The notes beneath the pieces were generated by a model. That model saw only the letters and a list, made by a program, of their open reading frames with translations, was not told the origin of the DNA and searched no databases. 64,000 bases of DNA from Solirubrobacterales bacterium (GTDB lineage: Bacteria > Actinomycetota > Thermoleophilia > Solirubrobacterales > 70-9), in assembly GCA_017304845.1 (NCBI GenBank), contig JAFKLL010000024.1, positions 23,207 through 87,206 on the forward strand. Reading direction: 5' to 3'. The first letter of the stretch is position 1. Every line of letters starts with the position of its first letter. Positions 45,537-53,701 of the stretch are shown piece after piece. The position numbers were made by a program, and so were the translations under genes.

Positions 45537-45776
45537 ATGGCGACCGAGTCAGACAAGACCACCGTCGACCGCCGCCCGCCCTGCCCGGGCTGCGGTGAAC
45601 CATGGCTGAGGCCCACTCAGCTGCCGGGCCGTTTTCGCTGCGTGTTCTGCCTTTCGCGCTACGAGCTCGTCTCGCAGTGCCCGAACTGCGGCGTCCACCA
45701 GACCATCGCCAGAATGAGCACCACCGAGGACATGACCTGCCAGACCTGTGGCGCCTCGATGCTCCAGCCGATCTGA
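45537..45776 (+). CDS. Small zinc-ribbon protein
   Basis: 79 aa with four CxxC motifs: CPGC, CVFC, CPNC, CQTC, arranged as two zinc ribbons. The spacing recalls the YfgJ-like family. GATAAT lies 6 nt before ATG 45537, so it may be leaderless. It sits between rsmB and rpe. Function unknown; RNA or protein binding is a guess. Confidence 0.8.
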   Translation: MATESDKTTVDRRPPCPGCGEPWLRPTQLPGRFRCVFCLSRYELVSQCPNCGVHQTIARMSTTEDMTCQTCGASMLQPI

Positions 45777-45795
45777 AAACCGACCCGGGACCACG

Positions 45796-46497
45796 ATGAC
45801 CAACCAGCCCCGCACCGCCGAGACCCCGCTGCCCGAATCCTTCGAGGGCATCCGCATCGCGCCTTCGATCCTCTCCGCCGACTTCGGCAAGCTCGGCGCC
45901 CAGATCGCCGAGGTGATGGATGCGGGCGCACGGGTGATCCACTTCGACGTGATGGACGGCCAGTTCGTCCCGCCGATCACGATCGGCCCGCTGGTGTTGG
46001 CCGGCATCGCCGATCAGGTCCACGACGCGGGCGGGGTGGTGGACGTCCACCTGATGATCGATAACCCCGACCGTCAGTTCGAGGACTTCGCCAAGGCCGG
46101 GGCGGACGCGATCACCTTCCACGAGGAGGCGACCCCGCACGCCCACCGCTGCTGCCACGCGATCCGCGAGCTGGGCTGCCTGGCCGGCGTCGCGATCAAC
46201 CCCGGCACCCCGGTCGAGGCGGTCGCCGAGCTGAAGGGGATGGCCGACATGGTCCTGGCCATGACCGTCAACCCCGGCTGGGGCGGCCAGCCCTTCATCG
46301 AGACCTCGCCCGACAAGGTGCGGCGCCTGCGCTCCCTGGTCGGCGAGGACACGCTGATCGAGGTCGACGGCGGCATCGGCACCGGCACCATCGGCCGGAT
46401 GGCGGAGGCGGGCGCGACCCTCTTCGTGGCCGGCTCGGCGATCTTCAACGCGCCCGACCCGGCCCAGGCCTACGCCGACATCCTCGCCGCCGCCTGA
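45796..46497 (+). CDS. rpe: Ribulose-phosphate 3-epimerase
   Basis: TIM-barrel enzyme interconverting ribulose and xylulose 5-phosphate (233 aa). RIAPSILSADFGKLG, HFDVMDGQFVP, VDVHLMIDNP, MTVNPGWGGQPF and EVDGGIGTGTI are complete. ATG 45796 is chosen; an upstream in-frame ATG at 45748 lies in the zinc-ribbon gene. Ends one base before the convergent SRPBCC gene. Confidence 0.96.
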   Translation: MTNQPRTAETPLPESFEGIRIAPSILSADFGKLGAQIAEVMDAGARVIHFDVMDGQFVPPITIGPLVLAGIADQVHDAGGVVDVHLMIDNPDRQFEDFAKAGADAITFHEEATPHAHRCCHAIRELGCLAGVAINPGTPVEAVAELKGMADMVLAMTVNPGWGGQPFIETSPDKVRRLRSLVGEDTLIEVDGGIGTGTIGRMAEAGATLFVAGSAIFNAPDPAQAYADILAAA

Positions 46498-46971
46498 CTA
46501 CTTGTAGAAGCCCTCGCGGAGGTTGATGCCGTGCTCGGCCCAGGCCTTCAGGGCGGCGAGCATCCCGGTCCAGCCTTCGCAGTTGCCGAAGGCGCGCTTC
46601 GCCCCGTCGGCTGTCGGCGCCCACGATGACTCGGTGATCGTGACCAGGGTCCGGGAGTCGTCGTCGAGCGGCTCGAACTCGAAGGTCGTGGTGGTCTTGC
46701 CGTCGCCGTCCGCGGTCGCCTCGCCGTCCCACTCGATCACGATCCGGCGCGGGGGATCGGCCTCGACCACCCGCACCGGGAAGGCGCCGGGGAAGTCGGC
46801 GAAGTCCCAGGTCACCTCGGTGCCGCCTTCGAGCCGTCCCCTGGCGCCGCCGGTCGTGAAGTACTTCGAGAGCTGGTCCGGGTCCGCGACCGCCTCGTAG
46901 ACCTCGGCGCAGGGTCGGGCGACACGGCCGGAGACGGTGAAGCTGAGTTCGCTGAGAGGATCTGAATTCAT
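46498..46971 (-). CDS. SRPBCC/AHSA1-domain protein
   Basis: 157 aa, a START/Bet v1-like hydrophobic-pocket fold: FTVSGRVARPCAEVYEAVADP, a central TWDFADFPGAFPVRV strand pair and the C-terminal helix GMLAALKAWAEHG. Divergent from an ArsR regulator with only 19 bp between start codons. ArsR-SRPBCC pairs are common in actinobacteria. Ligand unknown. The in-frame ATG at 47238 on this strand lies inside arsR and is not used. Confidence 0.88.
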   Translation of the reverse strand: MNSDPLSELSFTVSGRVARPCAEVYEAVADPDQLSKYFTTGGARGRLEGGTEVTWDFADFPGAFPVRVVEADPPRRIVIEWDGEATADGDGKTTTTFEFEPLDDDSRTLVTITESSWAPTADGAKRAFGNCEGWTGMLAALKAWAEHGINLREGFYK

Positions 46972-46988
46972 GTTGTAGAAATACAACA
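46971..46988. promoter_or_regulatory. Palindromic operator between ArsR and SRPBCC genes
   Basis: TGTTGTA (46971-46977), GAAA, TACAACA (46982-46988), perfect 7-bp arms. It fills nearly all of the 19-bp gap and touches the SRPBCC start codon. Minus-strand TATTTC (46983-46978) lies 6 nt before ATG 46971. Confidence 0.75.
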
Positions 46989-46990
46989 TA

Positions 46991-47311
46991 ATGGCGGTGG
47001 AAATCAAGTCCGACGATGACGACCGGGTCTTCAAGGCCCTCGCCTCCGGCCTGCGCCGGAGCATGCTGGACGCGCTGAAGGAGTCGACCCGGACCACCGG
47101 CGAGCTCTGCGCGCTCTTCCCCGAGTACGACCGCACGACCGTGCTCCAGCACCTCCGGGTGCTCGAAGCCGCCGACCTGGTCACCGGGAGGAAGGTGGGG
47201 CGGGAACGGCACCTCTCGCTGGCGCCGCTGCCGATCAAGCGGATCCACGACCGCTGGATCGGCGGCTACATGACCGCGGCCGTCGAACTGCTCGACGACC
47301 TCGGAGCCTGA
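46991..47311 (+). CDS. ArsR-family winged-helix regulator
   Basis: 106 aa. VFKALASGLRRSMLDALK and YDRTTVLQHLRVLEAADLV form the helix-turn-helix, with a wing at VGRERHLSL. No ArsR metal-binding CxC motif, so it probably responds to something other than a metal or acts as a simple repressor. Likely binds the palindrome directly before its ATG and controls the divergent SRPBCC gene and itself. Confidence 0.9.
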   Translation: MAVEIKSDDDDRVFKALASGLRRSMLDALKESTRTTGELCALFPEYDRTTVLQHLRVLEAADLVTGRKVGRERHLSLAPLPIKRIHDRWIGGYMTAAVELLDDLGA

Positions 47312-47312
47312 C

Positions 47313-48740
47313 TCAGAGGTTTCCTTCTTCGTAGCCCGCCAGCCGGGCCTCGATCGCCTCGCTGGACCCCTCGCGGGGGATGTCCTCGTCGATGCCCTTC
47401 GGGCGGAGGTAGATGTAGGTGAGCAGCGAGAGCAGCAGCAGCGCGGTCAGGGCGAAGCCGAGCTCGACCCGCAGGTTGCCGTCGCCGATGAACGGCAGCA
47501 CGGTCCAGACGATGAAGAAGGCGGCGCAGGAGATCCAGCGGATCGAGGAGCGCCGAGCCTGGCCCTGGGCGACGCAGGCCTGGTTCACGGTCACCGTGGA
47601 GAGGTAGAGGCCCATGCCGGCGGTGACCAGCATCAGCCCGAGCCGGTCATAGGTGTGATCGGCGCCGAAGGCGATCTGCATCAGCTTCGGCCCGGCGATC
47701 ATCACGACGACCGCGGTCAGGGCGGTGAAGGCGAGGATGCCGAGCAGCACCATCCGGACCGAGCGGTGGAACTGGCGCTCCGAGTCGGGGTCGTCGCTGC
47801 TGTGGAGGGCGGTCAGGTGGGGGAGGATCGAGGTCGAGACCGCCTGGAAGAGCTGCAGCGGCGCCCGGGCGATCATCAGCACGTTGAAGATGAACCCGGT
47901 CGCGGCCGAGCCCTTGACGATGCCGATCACCAACGGGCCGGCGTTGAGGAAGACCTGTTCGCTGAACATGATCAGGAAGACCGAGCCGACGAACCCCGCG
48001 CCGTGGGCCAGCGAGAACTCCTCGCGGGCCTCCTTCTCCTCGGCGTCGACGTTCTCCTCGGCCTCGCCGTGGGCGGTCGCGTACGCCGCCCGTTCCTCGG
48101 CCTCGCGGCGGCTGCGGCGGGTGATCGCGATCGGCACCACCATCAGGCTGAGCAGGGGGGCGGCGACGATGCCGATCGCCACCATCGACTGGCCGGAGAG
48201 CAGGCCGAAGGCGACCAGGGCCGCGAACAGGGTGCGGAAAACCGACTCGGAGAGGATCAGGGTGGTGAAGAGGCCGAACTGCTGATGCCCGGCCAGGTAG
48301 CCGCGGGCGTAGTAGCTGGCGGCGTAGAAGAGGACGGCCGAGAAGAAGACCCAGTAGAGGGTCGAGTTCCCGTACAGGAGATTCTCGAGCGGCTGCTTGA
48401 GGATCAGGGCGATGACCGCGAAGCCGAGGGCGAGGCAGCCCTGGATCTTGGCCGCGACCCGGACCGGGCCGACATCGGTCTCGCCGCGCTCGATGTGCTC
48501 CGAGATGTGGCGCGAGAGCAGCTGGTCGATCGGCCGGTAGAGGGTCGAGACCGTGATGAAGACGGCGGACCAGAGGAAGGCGATCTCGCCGTAGGCGTTC
48601 TCGTCCAGGTCATGGGACGCGATCAGGAAGTACGCGTAGGTGAAGATGCCGGTGAGGCCGACCCCGATGGTGAGTAGGCCGACCGACTTCCCGTAGGCAC
48701 GGGTCGAAGATTCGGTGTCGTTTTCGGGGGCGTCAGACAA
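47313..48740 (-). CDS. Polysaccharide-type flippase (MATE/MOP superfamily)
   Basis: 475 aa with about 12-14 membrane helices and a central acidic cytoplasmic loop (about 210-240, rich in Glu/Ala). Resembles Wzx-like exporters of lipid-linked sugars. The likely start is TTG 48740 (MSDAPENDTES...); the frame extends to 48845 but would run into the glycosyltransferase gene. It follows that gene by 19 bp, so the two probably form an operon for an exported glycan or glycolipid. Confidence 0.83.
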   Translation of the reverse strand: MSDAPENDTESSTRAYGKSVGLLTIGVGLTGIFTYAYFLIASHDLDENAYGEIAFLWSAVFITVSTLYRPIDQLLSRHISEHIERGETDVGPVRVAAKIQGCLALGFAVIALILKQPLENLLYGNSTLYWVFFSAVLFYAASYYARGYLAGHQQFGLFTTLILSESVFRTLFAALVAFGLLSGQSMVAIGIVAAPLLSLMVVPIAITRRSRREAEERAAYATAHGEAEENVDAEEKEAREEFSLAHGAGFVGSVFLIMFSEQVFLNAGPLVIGIVKGSAATGFIFNVLMIARAPLQLFQAVSTSILPHLTALHSSDDPDSERQFHRSVRMVLLGILAFTALTAVVVMIAGPKLMQIAFGADHTYDRLGLMLVTAGMGLYLSTVTVNQACVAQGQARRSSIRWISCAAFFIVWTVLPFIGDGNLRVELGFALTALLLLSLLTYIYLRPKGIDEDIPREGSSEAIEARLAGYEEGNL

Positions 48741-48759
48741 GAGCGTTACGGGCGGCCGT

Positions 48760-49684
48760 TCAGACGGCGCTTCGATCCCGGGGCGGGTCGAGGTGGTGGC
48801 TCGGCTCGACGTCGAGCTCGAGTTCGATCCGACGCACCCTCTCATAGACCCGCTGCGTCATGACCCGCTGCCCGGCAAGCAGATCGCCGATGATCCCGAG
48901 CGCGAAGAGCTGGATCGAGACGATGAAGAGCACGGCCCCGAGCAGCAGCGACTGGATGTGGCCGTCGCGGTCCCCGTTGAAGATCCAGTCGATCAGGAAC
49001 GGCATCCAGGCGGCGACCGCGGCCAGGGCGGCGAGCGCCCCGAGGAAGAAGAAGACCTTGAGCGGCTCGTAGCGGGTGTAGATCCGCATGATCGCCAGGC
49101 CGTTGCGGCGTACGTAGGTCGAGGTCGAGCCGAAGAGGCGGGACTCGCGGGTCTTCGGGTTGGTCGCGATCTTGACCTCGCCGACCGCGACGCTGCCCTT
49201 GCCGGCCTGGATCAGGCTCTCGAGCGTGTAGGTGAAGTTGTCGACCACCAGCAGCTGGAGCGCCGCCTCGCGGCCGTAGGCCCGGAAGCCGGAGGTCGCG
49301 TCGGTGACCTCCGTGTCGGAGAGCCGCCGCACCACCCAGCTGCCGAACTTCTGCAGCACCTTCTTGGCGAGGGAGAAATGATCGATGTCGGCGACCTCGC
49401 GGTCACCGACCACCATCTCCGCCTCGCCGGCTAGCACCGGGGCGACCAGCTTGGGGATGTCGCTGCCCGAGTACTGGTTGTCGGCGTCGGTGTTGACGAT
49501 CACGTCGGCGCCGAGCTTGAGGCTCGCGTCGAGCCCGGCCTGGAATCGTGCGATCGGTCGAGCCGTCGTCGATGACCAGGGTCTCGATCACGTCGACGCC
49601 CTCGATCTCGCGGGGCAGATCGGCGAGGGTGGCCGGGAGGGTCTCCTCCTCGTTCAGGCAGGGGATCTGGATGATTACCTTCAT
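48760..49684 (-). pseudogene. Family 2 glycosyltransferase (polyprenyl-phosphate type), frame broken by internal deletion
   Basis: The 5' part (ATG 49684) encodes [18 protein letters not shown] and [10 protein letters not shown], the GT2 nucleotide-sugar motifs, then loses frame near 49550-49565. In another frame it resumes as [31 protein letters not shown], and ends with two membrane helices and a cytoplasmic tail. The roughly 24 residues normally found between DGSTDRT and the FQAG helix are missing, consistent with loss of about 71 bp. Either a recent pseudogene or an assembly error. Partner of the downstream flippase. Confidence 0.85.
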
Positions 49685-49703
49685 GAATCGTCAAGATTCT
49701 CCC

Positions 49704-50831
49704 ATGAGCGGCGCGACACCAACATCCGAGGGCGAGATCTGGCAAAGGGCCATCCAACTCGCGGCCCGTGGGCGAGGCCACGTCAGCCCCAACCCGGCGG
49801 TCGGCGCGGTGCTGGTCAAGGACGGCGCCGTGATCGGCGAGGGATGGCACACCAGGCACGGCGATCTCCACGCCGAGCGCGAGGCTCTGGCCGATGCCGC
49901 CCGCCGCGGCAACGACCCTTCCGGGGCCACCGCCTACGTCACCCTGGAGCCCTGCGCCCACCACGGCAGTCAGCCGCCCTGCGCCGACGCCCTGATCGAA
50001 GCCGGGATCGACGCGGTCGTGATCGCGGCCGAGGATCCGACCCCGAAGACCCGGGGGATCGGGCCGTCCAGGCTCGAGCAGGCCGGGATCGCGGTCCGCT
50101 GGGCCGAGCAGAGCGTCGCGGCCGAGGCGACCGAACTGATCCAGGACTTCCGCAAGCGGGCCCTGACCGGCAAGCCGCTGGTCACGCTCAAGACCGCGAT
50201 GAGCCTCGACGGCAAGATCGCGACCCGGACGGGCGACTCGAAATGGATCTCCGGCGAGGAGAGCCGTGCCCTGGTCCACCGCTGGAGGGCGGAGATGGAC
50301 GCGGTCGCGGTCGGCTCCGGAACGGTCCTGGCCGATGATCCGAGGCTCACCGCCCGCGATGTCGGCGAGGGCGTCCGCCAGCCCGCCCGGGTGATCTTCG
50401 ACTCGACCCTCGTCACCCCGCCCGGCTCGGCCCTGTTCGAGGACGTGGACGAGGCCCCGGTCCTGATCGTCACCGGCCCGGCCCCCGATCCGGGCCTGGC
50501 GCGAGCCCTGGAGGCCGCCGGCGCCGAGCTGGTCGCGATCGACGGCCCCGACCAGGGCGCCAGGTTCGGGGCGGCGATGGAGGCGCTGGGCGAGCGGCGG
50601 ATCTCCTCGCTGCTGCTGGAAGGCGGCCCCCGCCTGGCCGGCGCGGCACTCACCGCCCGCGAGGTGGATCGCACCGAGACCTTCGTCGCGCCGCTGATCC
50701 TCGGCGGCGGCCGGCCCGCCACCGACGGGGACGGACCGGCCCTGATGTCCGAGGCGACGAGGGTGCCGGAGCTGCGCGTGACGCGAGTCGGGCAAGATGT
50801 GCTCATGAGCTCGACGATCAGGACCTGGTGA
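49704..50831 (+). CDS. ribD: Bifunctional riboflavin deaminase/reductase RibD
   Basis: 375 aa. The N-terminal deaminase has HAEREAL and the zinc cysteines in PCAHHGSQPPC; the C-terminal reductase begins at about residue 150 (PLVTLKTAMSLDGKIAT). It converts diaminohydroxyphosphoribosylaminopyrimidine to the ribitylamino form. ATG 49704 is favoured; ATG 49683 is in frame and would overlap the divergent glycosyltransferase start. No FMN riboswitch is visible. First gene of ribD-E-BA-H. Confidence 0.95.
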   Translation: MSGATPTSEGEIWQRAIQLAARGRGHVSPNPAVGAVLVKDGAVIGEGWHTRHGDLHAEREALADAARRGNDPSGATAYVTLEPCAHHGSQPPCADALIEAGIDAVVIAAEDPTPKTRGIGPSRLEQAGIAVRWAEQSVAAEATELIQDFRKRALTGKPLVTLKTAMSLDGKIATRTGDSKWISGEESRALVHRWRAEMDAVAVGSGTVLADDPRLTARDVGEGVRQPARVIFDSTLVTPPGSALFEDVDEAPVLIVTGPAPDPGLARALEAAGAELVAIDGPDQGARFGAAMEALGERRISSLLLEGGPRLAGAALTAREVDRTETFVAPLILGGGRPATDGDGPALMSEATRVPELRVTRVGQDVLMSSTIRTW

Positions 50832-51448
50832 TGTTCTCCGGACTGGTGCAGGACCTCGGCCGGGTCGAGGCGATCGACCTCGGGCCGGACGGCGCCCGGA
50901 TCAAGGTCGCGACCGACCTGGCGGGAGACATCGCGCTGGGCGACTCGATCGCCGTGAACGGGGTCTGCCTGACCGCGACCACGGTCGACGAGGGCGGGTT
51001 CACCGCCGACGCGATGCAGCAGACCCTCGACCTGACCTCGCTGGCCGGTCTCGGCCCGGACACGCCGGTCAACCTCGAGTTGGCCCTGCGGGCCGACCAG
51101 CGCCTCGGCGGACACATCGTCCAGGGGCATGTCGACGGCACCGGCAAGGTGCTCTCGGCGGAGAAGGACGGGTTCTCCCTGCGGCTCCGGGTCTCGGTCC
51201 CCGAGCAGCTCGACCGCTACGTGATCCCGCAGGGATCGATCACGATCGAGGGCGTCAGCCTGACCGTCGCCGAGTGCGGGGAAGGCTGGGCCGAGGTCGC
51301 CCTGATCCCGGAAACCCAGGAGCGCACCAACCTCGGGCGACTTCAAGTCGGAGAAACCGTCAACCTCGAGTGTGACGTAATCGCAAAATACGTCGAGCGC
51401 ATGGTGTCACCATACGTACGAGGGTCCGCTGGCCACACGGACCGCTGA
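50831..51448 (+). CDS. ribE: Riboflavin synthase alpha chain
   Basis: Dismutates two lumazines to riboflavin (205 aa). Two lumazine-binding repeats: MFSGLVQDLGRVE with SIAVNGVCLT in the first half, GHIVQGHVDGTG and SITIEGVSLTV in the second. ATG 50831 overlaps the ribD stop by one base; GTG 50828 is a possible alternative. Confidence 0.95.
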   Translation: MFSGLVQDLGRVEAIDLGPDGARIKVATDLAGDIALGDSIAVNGVCLTATTVDEGGFTADAMQQTLDLTSLAGLGPDTPVNLELALRADQRLGGHIVQGHVDGTGKVLSAEKDGFSLRLRVSVPEQLDRYVIPQGSITIEGVSLTVAECGEGWAEVALIPETQERTNLGRLQVGETVNLECDVIAKYVERMVSPYVRGSAGHTDR

Positions 51449-51476
51449 GAAACCAAGAGAGCGAGCCTGAACAGAC

Positions 51477-52787
51477 ATGGCAACTGAACCTGAGGTCGGC
51501 GTGAACACCGCCGAGGAGACCCACTTCGCCTCGATCGAGGAGGCCCTGGAAGAGATCCGCGCCGGACGCATGGTGATCGTGACCGATGACGAGGACCGCG
51601 AGAACGAGGGCGACCTGGTCATGGCCGCCCAGTTCGCGACCCCCGAGGCGATCAACTTCATGGTCAAGGAGGCCCGTGGGCTGGTCTGTCTCTCGCTCAC
51701 CGGGCAGCGCTGCGACCAGCTCGGTCTCAGCCTGATGACCGCCAAGAACGAGGCCCCGCTCGAGACCGCCTTCACCGTCTCGATCGAGGCGGCCGAAGGG
51801 GTCACCACCGGCATCTCTGCCCACGACCGGGCCCACACCGTCCAGGTCGCGATCGATCCCGACGCGACCCCGCGCGACATCGTGGTCCCCGGCCACGTCT
51901 TCCCGCTCAAGGCGAAGGACGGGGGAGTGCTGGAACGGACCGGCCACACCGAGGCCGCCGTCGACCTGGCCCGCATGGCCGGGGTCGCGCCGGCCGGCGT
52001 GATCTGCGAGATCATGAACGAGGACGGCACCATGGCCCGCATCCCCGACCTGATCGGGTACGCCGAGCGGCACGGTCTCAAGATGATCACGATCGCCGAT
52101 CTGATCGCCTACCGCCGCGAGAACGAGAAGCTGATCGAACGGGTCGTCTCGACCGCGCTCCCGACCAGCTTCGGCGATTTCCGCGCCGTCGGGTTCCGCT
52201 CCCTGGTCGACGACAAGCACCACGTGGCGATGGTCAAGGGCGAGGTCGACACCGGCGACCCGGTCCTGGTCCGGGTCCACTCCGAATGCCTCACCGGCGA
52301 CGTCTTCCACAGCATGCGCTGCGACTGCGGCGAGCAGCTGGCCGCCGCGATGGCGATGATCGAGGAAGAGGGCCAGGGCGTCCTGCTCTACCTCTCCCAG
52401 GAAGGCCGCGGCATCGGGCTCCTCAACAAGCTCCGCGCCTACAAGCTCCAGGAGGAGGGGCTCGACACCGTCGACGCCAACCTCAAGCTCGGCCTGCCCG
52501 CCGACCTCCGCGACTACGGCATCGGCGCCCAGATCCTCCGCGATCTCGGCCTGACCAAGATCCGGGTCCTGACCAACAATCCGAAGAAGATCATCGGTCT
52601 CGAAGGCCACGGTCTCGAGGTCACCGAGCAGATCAAGATCGAGGCCCCGCCGAACCTCCACAACGAGGCCTACCTGCGGACCAAGCGGGACAAGATGGGC
52701 CACATCCTCCATCACCAGGGTCTCGCTCTCGACGAGGAGATGATCCTCGACGAGCAGATCCACGACCGGGAGAAGAAGGATGCCTGA
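51477..52787 (+). CDS. ribBA: Bifunctional 3,4-dihydroxy-2-butanone-4-phosphate synthase/GTP cyclohydrolase II
   Basis: 436 aa. RibB half (about 20-220): [31 protein letters not shown], and [20 protein letters not shown] region. RibA half (about 225-425): [20 protein letters not shown] with zinc cysteines and SQEGRGIGL. It supplies both precursors of lumazine. Ends by overlapping ribH by 8 bp. Confidence 0.96.
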   Translation: MATEPEVGVNTAEETHFASIEEALEEIRAGRMVIVTDDEDRENEGDLVMAAQFATPEAINFMVKEARGLVCLSLTGQRCDQLGLSLMTAKNEAPLETAFTVSIEAAEGVTTGISAHDRAHTVQVAIDPDATPRDIVVPGHVFPLKAKDGGVLERTGHTEAAVDLARMAGVAPAGVICEIMNEDGTMARIPDLIGYAERHGLKMITIADLIAYRRENEKLIERVVSTALPTSFGDFRAVGFRSLVDDKHHVAMVKGEVDTGDPVLVRVHSECLTGDVFHSMRCDCGEQLAAAMAMIEEEGQGVLLYLSQEGRGIGLLNKLRAYKLQEEGLDTVDANLKLGLPADLRDYGIGAQILRDLGLTKIRVLTNNPKKIIGLEGHGLEVTEQIKIEAPPNLHNEAYLRTKRDKMGHILHHQGLALDEEMILDEQIHDREKKDA

Positions 52788-53235
52788 GCCCGACTTCACC
52801 GGCCGCTTCGCGGTCTGCGTCGGCAACTTCTACGGCGATCTCGCCGACCGGCTCGTGGCCGGGGCGAAGGAGGAGTTCGCCAAGGACGGGATCACCGATT
52901 CCGACATCGACGTCTACGAGGTCCCCGGCGCCTTCGAACTGCCGCTGGCCGCCAATTACGCGGCCCGCTCCGGCCGCTACGACGGCGTCGCCTGCCTCGG
53001 CGCGGTGATCCGCGGCGAGACCGACCACTACGACTTCGTATGCAACGAGGCCGCCCGGGGGATCCAGAACGTGCAGCTCGACACCGGGGTGCCCTGCGGG
53101 TTCGGGGTGCTGACCGTCGACAACATGGATCAGGCTCTTGCGCGCGCAGGTGGCGGTGGAAAGCGGGATTCCGGAGCCAACGCGGCCCGCGCCGTGCTGC
53201 GGATGAACGAGATCCGACGGGAGCTGAGCGCCTGA
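52780..53235 (+). CDS. ribH: 6,7-dimethyl-8-ribityllumazine synthase
   Basis: 151 aa. [11 protein letters not shown] and [17 protein letters not shown], with the catalytic His in RGETDHYD. Completes the riboflavin pathway downstream of RibD. Overlap with ribBA implies translational coupling. Confidence 0.96.
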   Translation: MPEPDFTGRFAVCVGNFYGDLADRLVAGAKEEFAKDGITDSDIDVYEVPGAFELPLAANYAARSGRYDGVACLGAVIRGETDHYDFVCNEAARGIQNVQLDTGVPCGFGVLTVDNMDQALARAGGGGKRDSGANAARAVLRMNEIRRELSA

Positions 53236-53259
53236 ACGCCGTCCCCTTCCGGGATCGGC

Positions 53260-53265
53260 TAGGAT
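53260..53265 (+). promoter_or_regulatory. -10 box for rpmB
   Basis: TAGGAT, 10 nt before ATG 53276. A very short or absent leader. The same 10-nt spacing recurs at rpmF (60243-60248). Confidence 0.55.
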
Positions 53266-53275
53266 GCTCCGTCCA

Positions 53276-53467
53276 ATGGCTCGCGTATGTCACACCTGCG
53301 GTAAGGGTCCCGGCTTCGGCAACAACCGAAGCCACTCGATGGTCGCCACCCGGCGCCGATTCGACCCGAACCTCCAGAAGGTCCGGATCCTCGAGAGCGG
53401 CGCGAAGAAGCGCGTCCTCGTCTGCACCCGCTGCCTGAAGGCCAACAAGGTCGTAAAAGCCGGCTAG
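53276..53467 (+). CDS. rpmB: Ribosomal protein L28, zinc-binding form
   Basis: 63 aa large-subunit protein. [18 protein letters not shown] and [14 protein letters not shown] hold the two CxxC pairs of the zinc form. Single-gene transcript: promoter box upstream and a terminator overlapping its stop codon. Confidence 0.97.
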   Translation: MARVCHTCGKGPGFGNNRSHSMVATRRRFDPNLQKVRILESGAKKRVLVCTRCLKANKVVKAG

Positions 53468-53478
53468 GGCCGGCTTTT
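53455..53478 (+). terminator. Intrinsic terminator overlapping the rpmB stop codon
   Basis: AAAAGCCGGC (53455-53464), loop TAGG holding the stop codon, GCCGGCTTTT (53469-53478). Perfect 10-bp arms with a T-run on the right and an A-run on the left, so it could work in both directions. Confidence 0.9.
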
Positions 53479-53597
53479 CCGCATCAAGCCGCGATCCGGC
53501 CTGGCCGGATCGCCACAGAAACCCACCGACCCAAGACATCCATGAATGGATGGGTCGGCTCCGCCGGCGCCGGCACGAACGCCCGTACCCGAACCCG
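53479..53597. repeat. Two further hairpins between rpmB and fakA
   Basis: GCGATCCGG (53491-53499) and CCGGATCGC (53505-53513) form a 9-bp stem. CCGACC (53526-53531) plus CATCCAT (53537-53543) pair with ATGGATG (53546-53552) plus GGTCGG (53553-53558), a stem with one bulge. No gene is seen here. Confidence 0.6.
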
Positions 53598-53646
53598 CGC
53601 GAGATGCAGATTCGCTCCACATAGCGCACCCAAGCTGCATTTCGCG
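53598..53646 (+). repeat. 49-nt hairpin repeat, copy 2
   Basis: CGCGAGATGCAGAT at the left and CTGCATTTCGCG at the right, with loop bases CCACATAGCGCAC. Aligns gap-free with the reverse complement of 26181-26229: 14 of 14 bases at the left end, 11 of 12 at the right, 12 of 13 in the central loop. The stem here is less perfect than in copy 1. Confidence 0.75.
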
Positions 53647-53687
53647 GGCTTGGGTGATGTCGCTGGGCCTGGTTCCGGCCTGACCTG

Positions 53688-53693
53688 TAGGGT
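53688..53693 (+). promoter_or_regulatory. -10 box for leaderless fakA
   Basis: TAGGGT, 8 nt before GTG 53702, directly after the hairpin repeat. No SD. Confidence 0.6.
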
Positions 53694-53701
53694 CGTCTGT
53701 C

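Noticed and set aside
46975..47238. N-terminal extension of the SRPBCC protein to ATG 47238
   Set aside because: The extra 89 residues are antisense to the conserved ArsR gene and lack family similarity.
49685..49703. FMN riboswitch upstream of ribD
   Set aside because: Only 19 bp separate the divergent start codons, too short for the aptamer.
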